A stretch of DNA of 64,000 bases from Brachypterus glaber. Taxonomy: Eukaryota; Arthropoda; Insecta; Coleoptera; Kateretidae. The stretch lies in contig OY294050.1 of NCBI GenBank assembly GCA_958510825.1, positions 43,165,249 through 43,229,248 on the forward strand, written 5' to 3'. A model generated the notes under the pieces. It did no database searches and was not told the origin of the DNA. It was given only the letters and a program-made list of their open reading frames with translations. The position numbers were made by a program, and so were the translations under genes. Of this stretch, positions 59,401 to 64,000 are shown piece after piece (the stretch's first letter is position 1; each line of letters opens with the position of its first letter).

Positions 59401-59944
59401 GTGAATACATTTAAAGATCTAGGAATATTGTTCGATTCGGCTTTATCCTTCGACGACCATATATCGAATATAGTTAAGTCATCCTGCAAAATGTTGGGTT
59501 TTATTATTAGAAGTTCTAAGGAGTTTGGAAATGCGGAATGTTTGAAGGTCTTATATTTTTCCTTTGTTCGGTCGAAACTTTTGGAGCAATTATCTGGTAT
59601 CCATATTACAATCAGCATATAGATAGTATCGAATCTGTTCAGCGTAGGTTTTTAAAATATTTTTCGCTTAAGACAAATGGAGTTTATCCTCCCAGAGGAG
59701 CTAATTTAACGGGCTTAAGGCACAATTTGAATTTCAATCACTAAACACGCGTAGAGTTAAAATATCAGTTTCTTTTTTACACAACATTTTGCATAATAAT
59801 ATTGACTGCAATACGCTTTTGTCTCAAATTAATTTTTTAGTGCCGAATGCCACACGACACTCTACTACATTTTTTCTTTCCAGACCAAATACTAATCTAA
59901 TGCTTAAGTCTCCTATATATGTGATGTGCAAGAATTTTATAGTA

Positions 59945-60075
59945 TATTAATGTACTAGTTTCATAACATACGTTTTTAGCGCACGAGTACAAGTTTAGAA
60001 AACGAGCCGCTTGCGGTGAGTTTTCTAAAGTACTAGTGCGCTAAAAACGTGTTATGAAACCAGTGCTTTATACAA
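59945..60075. repeat. Hairpin element inside the LINE
   Basis: AGTTTCATAACATACGTTTT and its partner AAAACGTGTTATGAAAC enclose GCGCAC...GTGCGC and an inner TTTAGAAAAC/GTTTTCTAAA pair around a GAGCCGCTTGCGG centre. The outer ends are unclear; the segment up to about 60480 also interrupts the LINE. Confidence 0.6.
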
Positions 60076-60586
60076 TTTTTTCTATTTTGCTCTAAAATTT
60101 TAAAAAACTTACATTTAAATTGATGACTGATTTAGGGATTTTTGTTTCGAATTTTCATTACAGTTTTCGCCATGTTTAAAATTCTAAGAACGAATATTAT
60201 TGTGATATATTTTATAGTAATTTCTTCTCTTTTCCACTGCAAGTAACCAAGCTACAATTTTAACACGGTAAAACATAACCTAAACACAAAATTTTGTAGA
60301 AAATTAAACTTTAAACCGACGTTCACAATTGCACGGCAAACTTCAAGAGATAGACTTTTGTCTGTTGCCAACCCAAAAGAAAAAAAGGTATAGACCTCTT
60401 ATGGGCCTATAAGAACACGCAAAATGTGTGTGATTATTAGCTTATAAGAGTCGCAAAATAGAAAAATAATATTTCAGGTGTTTGTGATATAAATTTTTCT
60501 AATTTAAAATGTATTATTAGTTTTATGTTAACTTTATTGTATTATATGAATGTCCTGTTTGTATTTACTGCTGGGCAATAAAAATA

Positions 60587-60589
<3 letters not shown>

Positions 60590-60620
<31 letters not shown>
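60590..60620. repeat. (ATT)n tail of the LINE
   Basis: About ten ATT units directly follow GGGCAATAAAAATATATT. Confidence 0.9.
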
Positions 60621-61360
60621 CCTTAATAATAAGTATACGAACTAATAGCTCTTTTTACCTGACTAGAAACCAAGCGAAATGAAAGTTATGCTTTCACGTG
60701 TTTGTGTGTGAGTGGGTGTATGTATGGGTTTGTATTTGTTTGTTTCCTTTTAGAGCCTAAACTGCTAAGCCGTTTTTAAGGAACGACAATATTAATAGTT
60801 ATCAACTGGAATTTAAAGGAAAATCAAAGAAATCTATAGATTTTTTTCTTTCATATAAAACTGCATGTTTCAATGATATTAATTGTTAACCTTAAGAATT
60901 TAACCAACGAACTAATAACTCTTCTCTCTAGAATAGGCATTTCATTCGTTAAAACTGACAAAAACGTAGCCAACATAAACATTCGTCTGTCTTACTCGCA
61001 TATCTTTGTTCTAACAGAGACAACAATACCAGTTACTGGTCAATACCAGTTACTGGTAACTGTTATTGTTCAGGCCTGAATATACCTACTATTGGTTTAC
61101 AAACAAACCGAGATGTTGGCGATAATTTATTTTAACGGTATGCGTATTCTAGAAAGAAGAGTTATTAGTTCTTTGAATTTAACGGAAAAAACAGAGAAAT
61201 CTATAGATTAAACTATAAGTTCGGTATCATACGGTCCGTATTAAATTTAAAATGAAAAAAACCTTTGATTCCCCGTTTCGGCTGGTTAATTTTTTCGTAG
61301 CCAGGTTTTTGGTTGCCCGGCTTGAGCTTGGAAATGTTGCGCAGCCCACATTATGACCTT
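60621..61360. other. Nothing recognised
   Basis: AT-rich sequence with a short direct repeat CAATACCAGTTACTGGT at about 61024-61058. No gene is supported. Confidence 0.45.
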
Positions 61361-61784
61361 CACGGAAAGAAATTAGTGGGCTCTGCGCTATACATTATAA
61401 GATATTTGGTAACAGTGGCAAATTATAGTGATTTAAGCTATAGATTATAAGGGACACAATAACTAATAATGTTAAAAATAAATTGGAAACGATTATATAT
61501 ATTACAGACACGATTATATTTATTACAGGCACTATTATAAATTTACAGAAATTTTATTATATTATAAAAATTATTAGCACGGACAATAATTAAATCTATT
61601 TAAGCTATAAATGCCATACTATTTGTTATATTTTATTATTCACTAAACAATTAAAGTATTTCATATAAATTTTTACACTGACTGCCATAATTGTAAGAGA
61701 AAGCCTTGTATTTATATAATAAGCGACTATAATTTGCTTAGTATGTGTGTTATAGCGCTCCTAGCTATATATTTTTTTTCCGTG
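61361..61784 (+). mobile_element. CACGGAAA...TTTCCGTG element, copy 2 (424 bp)
   Basis: Identical in length and orientation to 38305-38728, with only a few substitutions. Flanked by TT on both sides. Confidence 0.85.
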
Positions 61785-61924
61785 TTGTCATATGCAAATT
61801 ACAAAAAATAAATAGTGATATTTAATCGAAATTCGAAGAATTTTTAAAAACACCACCGGATATCCGCAAGATGCAGACATGATTGTAGGCTATTCATTTT
61901 CGGCACATGTGTCTTCTGAATCAA

Positions 61925-62080
61925 TTTATATAGTATATTACATAACTAGTGTGGAAAGTGACATATTTCACGCGAGTGGGAAGATTTACGAACGAGCAGC
62001 CAAGCGAGTGAGGAAACCCCACGAGTGTATGAAATACACTTTCCAACGAGTTATGTACACTATTTTTCCTACGATCCCGA
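61925..62080. repeat. Hairpin element with TATTACATAACTAGTGTGG arms
   Basis: ACATAACTAGTGTGGAAAGTG at the left is mirrored by CACTTTCCAACGAGTTATGT at the right; the inner part alternates CACGCGAGTG and CACGAGTGTATG. A distal partner GGATCGTAGGAAAAAT at 62749 mirrors TTTTTCCTACGATCC at 62064, so the element may extend to about 62765. Confidence 0.55.
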
Positions 62081-63058
62081 AAAAATGTGTAGTTTCTTAT
62101 TTTAAAATTTTCTAATTTTTATTAATTTTTAAGAAAAGCAACGCACAAAATAATTATAAATAGCATACAAATTTATATATGTAGGTATGTCAAATAGGAA
62201 ATATGATTTTCATTTAGCTTTAGTTTTCTTGGTTTTATATTTAATACAATACATAGCTGTTTAATGGGTTGCCTATTCATAAATAAATGCAAACTTGAGT
62301 TTGCCTATTAAATTAGATTTCTGCCATATAAGACAGTAAAATTGTAGTGTTTTACATTTCATAAGAAAAATACTGTGTATTTTGATGTTTTTTATGTAAT
62401 GGAAGGTAACTTAATAAAAAATTAAATAATTTTTATAAGATCTAGACTGTATAGACTAGACAGTAATGGTCAAAATAGTAACGTTATAACTATAGTTTTT
62501 ATTTTTGACATGAAAAACAGAAATATTTGGATTAAAACACTTAAAAGATATAAAAGGCTGTGGAAAATGGTGGAAAATGGTTTTAAAAACAAGGTGAATC
62601 AAATTCGTACGAGGTAAATATCTAAATAAAATTAGGCAAACCTCCATACATAAATATCACACGAGTGTGATATAAAAATATCAAACTAGTTCGATATGAG
62701 GCGTTTCCTAAAGAACAAAAGAGTGTGCTAAATGTCATTTTCATAGAGGATCGTAGGAAAAATATATGTTTTTCTAAAATCGGGGAATATAAACGAAATA
62801 AATTATACATTTAAAATGAATACCTACGTGTTCTATTAAAAGAATGTGATTATTTTGTACAATCGATTGAAAAAGATTAATAGTGGTATACAAAGTATAC
62901 TATACATTAAGGACCGTAGCTACGCGTAGATGCCAAGGAATGCATGAATAAAAGTTTATTTCAAAGAGCAGACCCAAGATAACCTTATACAGGAAGGTCT
63001 AAATATTTTAGTATCAAGCCTTCGCCTTCTCAAAACTTTGTATAATGTATATATATAA
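62081..63058. other. Nothing firm; contains short TATCACACGAGTGTGATA-type palindromes
   Basis: Small palindromes at 62653-62695 probably belong to the preceding hairpin element. No gene is recognised before the LINE frame opens. Confidence 0.45.
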
Positions 63059-64000
63059 TCCTGGTGTTTTATACAAAGTCCAAACACTTTTGATACTCCT
63101 CAAACTATAGTTGACGGTTTTGCCGATTACTTTAGTAGCGTTTATTCTCCTCAATCGGACGAACCTTTAAATGACGTTCCTAATAATTTTCAAAACATAA
63201 ACATAGAGAGTTTTAGTGACACCGACATTACTAATGCTATTAATAAACTAAGTGCTAAAATGACAGCAGGTGATGATTCAATACCAAGTTTCTTAGTTAA
63301 GGATTGTAAAAACTGTTTTATTAAACCTTTAAAAACTATATTTAATTTATCATTGAAAACTAGTACTTTTCCCGATAAATGGAAAGTAGCTCGGGTATGT
63401 CCTGTTTTCAAGTCCGGTAATCCGTCTTTGTTAAATAACTATCGTCCAATTTCTGTTTTAAATAATTATGCTAAAGTTTTTGAAATTTGCATCTACAGTA
63501 AAATCTATCCTGTCACAAAACACCTAATTTCCGATTGTCAACATGGTTTTATGGCAAACAGATCCACTGTTAGTAATTTATCTTGTTTTTCACAATTCTT
63601 GCACGAAGCTCTTGATAATTGTGGCCAGGTAAACGTAATTTTAACCGACTTTGAAAAAGCCTTTGATAAAATAGATCCCAAAATTATTATTAATAAATTA
63701 AATCAGTTTGGCTTTTCGCCAGCAATGAAAAAGTTTTTTTTAAGTTATTTATCTTTTCGAAAACAATATGTTAGTTATAACGGTTTTCTATCCAAATTAT
63801 TTTTTGCCACATCAGGCATTCCTCAAGGTTCAAATTTAGGTCCATTACTTTTTTTGTATTTTATTAATGATATTACAGATTATATAACGTGTTTAAAATT
63901 ATTGTTTGCTGACGACTTAAAACTGTTTCTCAGAATAATTGATCTCGCAGACTGTCAGTTTCTTCAAGAACAGCTAAATCAACTAGTTATTTGGTGCGTG
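63059..64000 (+). CDS. LINE reverse transcriptase (Jockey-type ORF2), partial, open to the window edge
   Basis: The frame is open for 314 codons from the stop at 63056-63058 to the end of the window. It lacks a visible start, so it is internal to ORF2. Reverse transcriptase blocks appear in order: [84 protein letters not shown] and [16 protein letters not shown] is the catalytic box. Non-LTR reverse transcriptases copy their RNA at a nicked target. An upstream endonuclease domain was not found, so the copy is probably 5'-truncated near 63050. Absence of stops suggests a young copy. Confidence 0.9.

Larger units (their letters stand above)
58342..60620 (+). pseudogene. LINE (Jockey-type) reverse transcriptase, truncated and interrupted
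   Basis: The reading begins at KAFDHIDHYLLLHKLY (about 58355). It passes [20 protein letters not shown] and the catalytic box LLFADDLK at about 58590-58610, then continues LNISKCRILSFTRK to ING. It is broken by the insert at 58807-59400, resumes NTFKDLGILFDSALSF, suffers a frameshift near 59580, and continues ESVQRRFLKYFSLKTN. A second interruption by a hairpin-bearing segment starts near 59945. The 3' end GGGCAATAAAAATATATTATT with an (ATT)n tail closes at 60620. It is non-functional. Confidence 0.8.

Overview
The window is AT-rich animal DNA crowded with transposable elements. Its backbone is one large gene on the minus strand: the extracellular part of a teneurin, most like insect Ten-m. 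Ten exons with GT-AG introns were placed at 47310-47033, 39118-38899, 32189-31995, 30948-30739, 28565-28230, 26523-26316, 21947-21145, 19658-19409, 18393-14604 and 12073-11330. All nine junctions keep the reading frame and together give 2343 complete codons ending at a TAA. The cytoplasmic and transmembrane N-terminus is not recognisable here and should lie above 64000 or in unrecognised small exons. Protein similarity, intron style and repeat content point to an insect. A beetle is a weak guess; the order cannot be decided from this sequence alone. Residue numbers below count from the first complete codon visible.

Domain order of the protein: membrane-proximal ectodomain, eight EGF repeats (repeats 2 and 5 each have five cysteines, the classic teneurin dimerisation signature), a cysteine-rich linker, a transthyretin-like domain, an FN-plug-type domain, NHL repeats, the YD/Rhs shell with its core motif, and a C-terminal GHH-type domain with a strongly basic tail.

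Region 1-11.3 kb lies downstream of the gene. It holds a copy of an ~800-bp repeat family, a ~95-bp-period minisatellite and several hairpin or inverted-repeat elements, with no supportable gene. Introns from 12 to 47 kb carry many non-autonomous DNA elements: three with TTAA flanks (piggyBac-like), a pair with 3-bp target duplications (Harbinger-like), small TA-flanked elements and foldbacks. They also hold a tRNA-derived SINE, LINE fragments including a 1.26-kb head-to-tail LINE array, and an unexplained cluster of a GGTCCCT-containing motif.

Region 47-64 kb is upstream intron or flank. It contains a 1.3-kb long-hairpin element with a perfect 8-bp target duplication only 68 bp from an exon, a well-formed candidate hammerhead ribozyme (50574-50650), a 200-N assembly gap, a long-inverted-repeat element with a nested insertion, a Penelope-type GIY-YIG endonuclease fragment, a LINE broken by nested insertions, and at the right edge a LINE reverse transcriptase reading frame still open for 314 codons.
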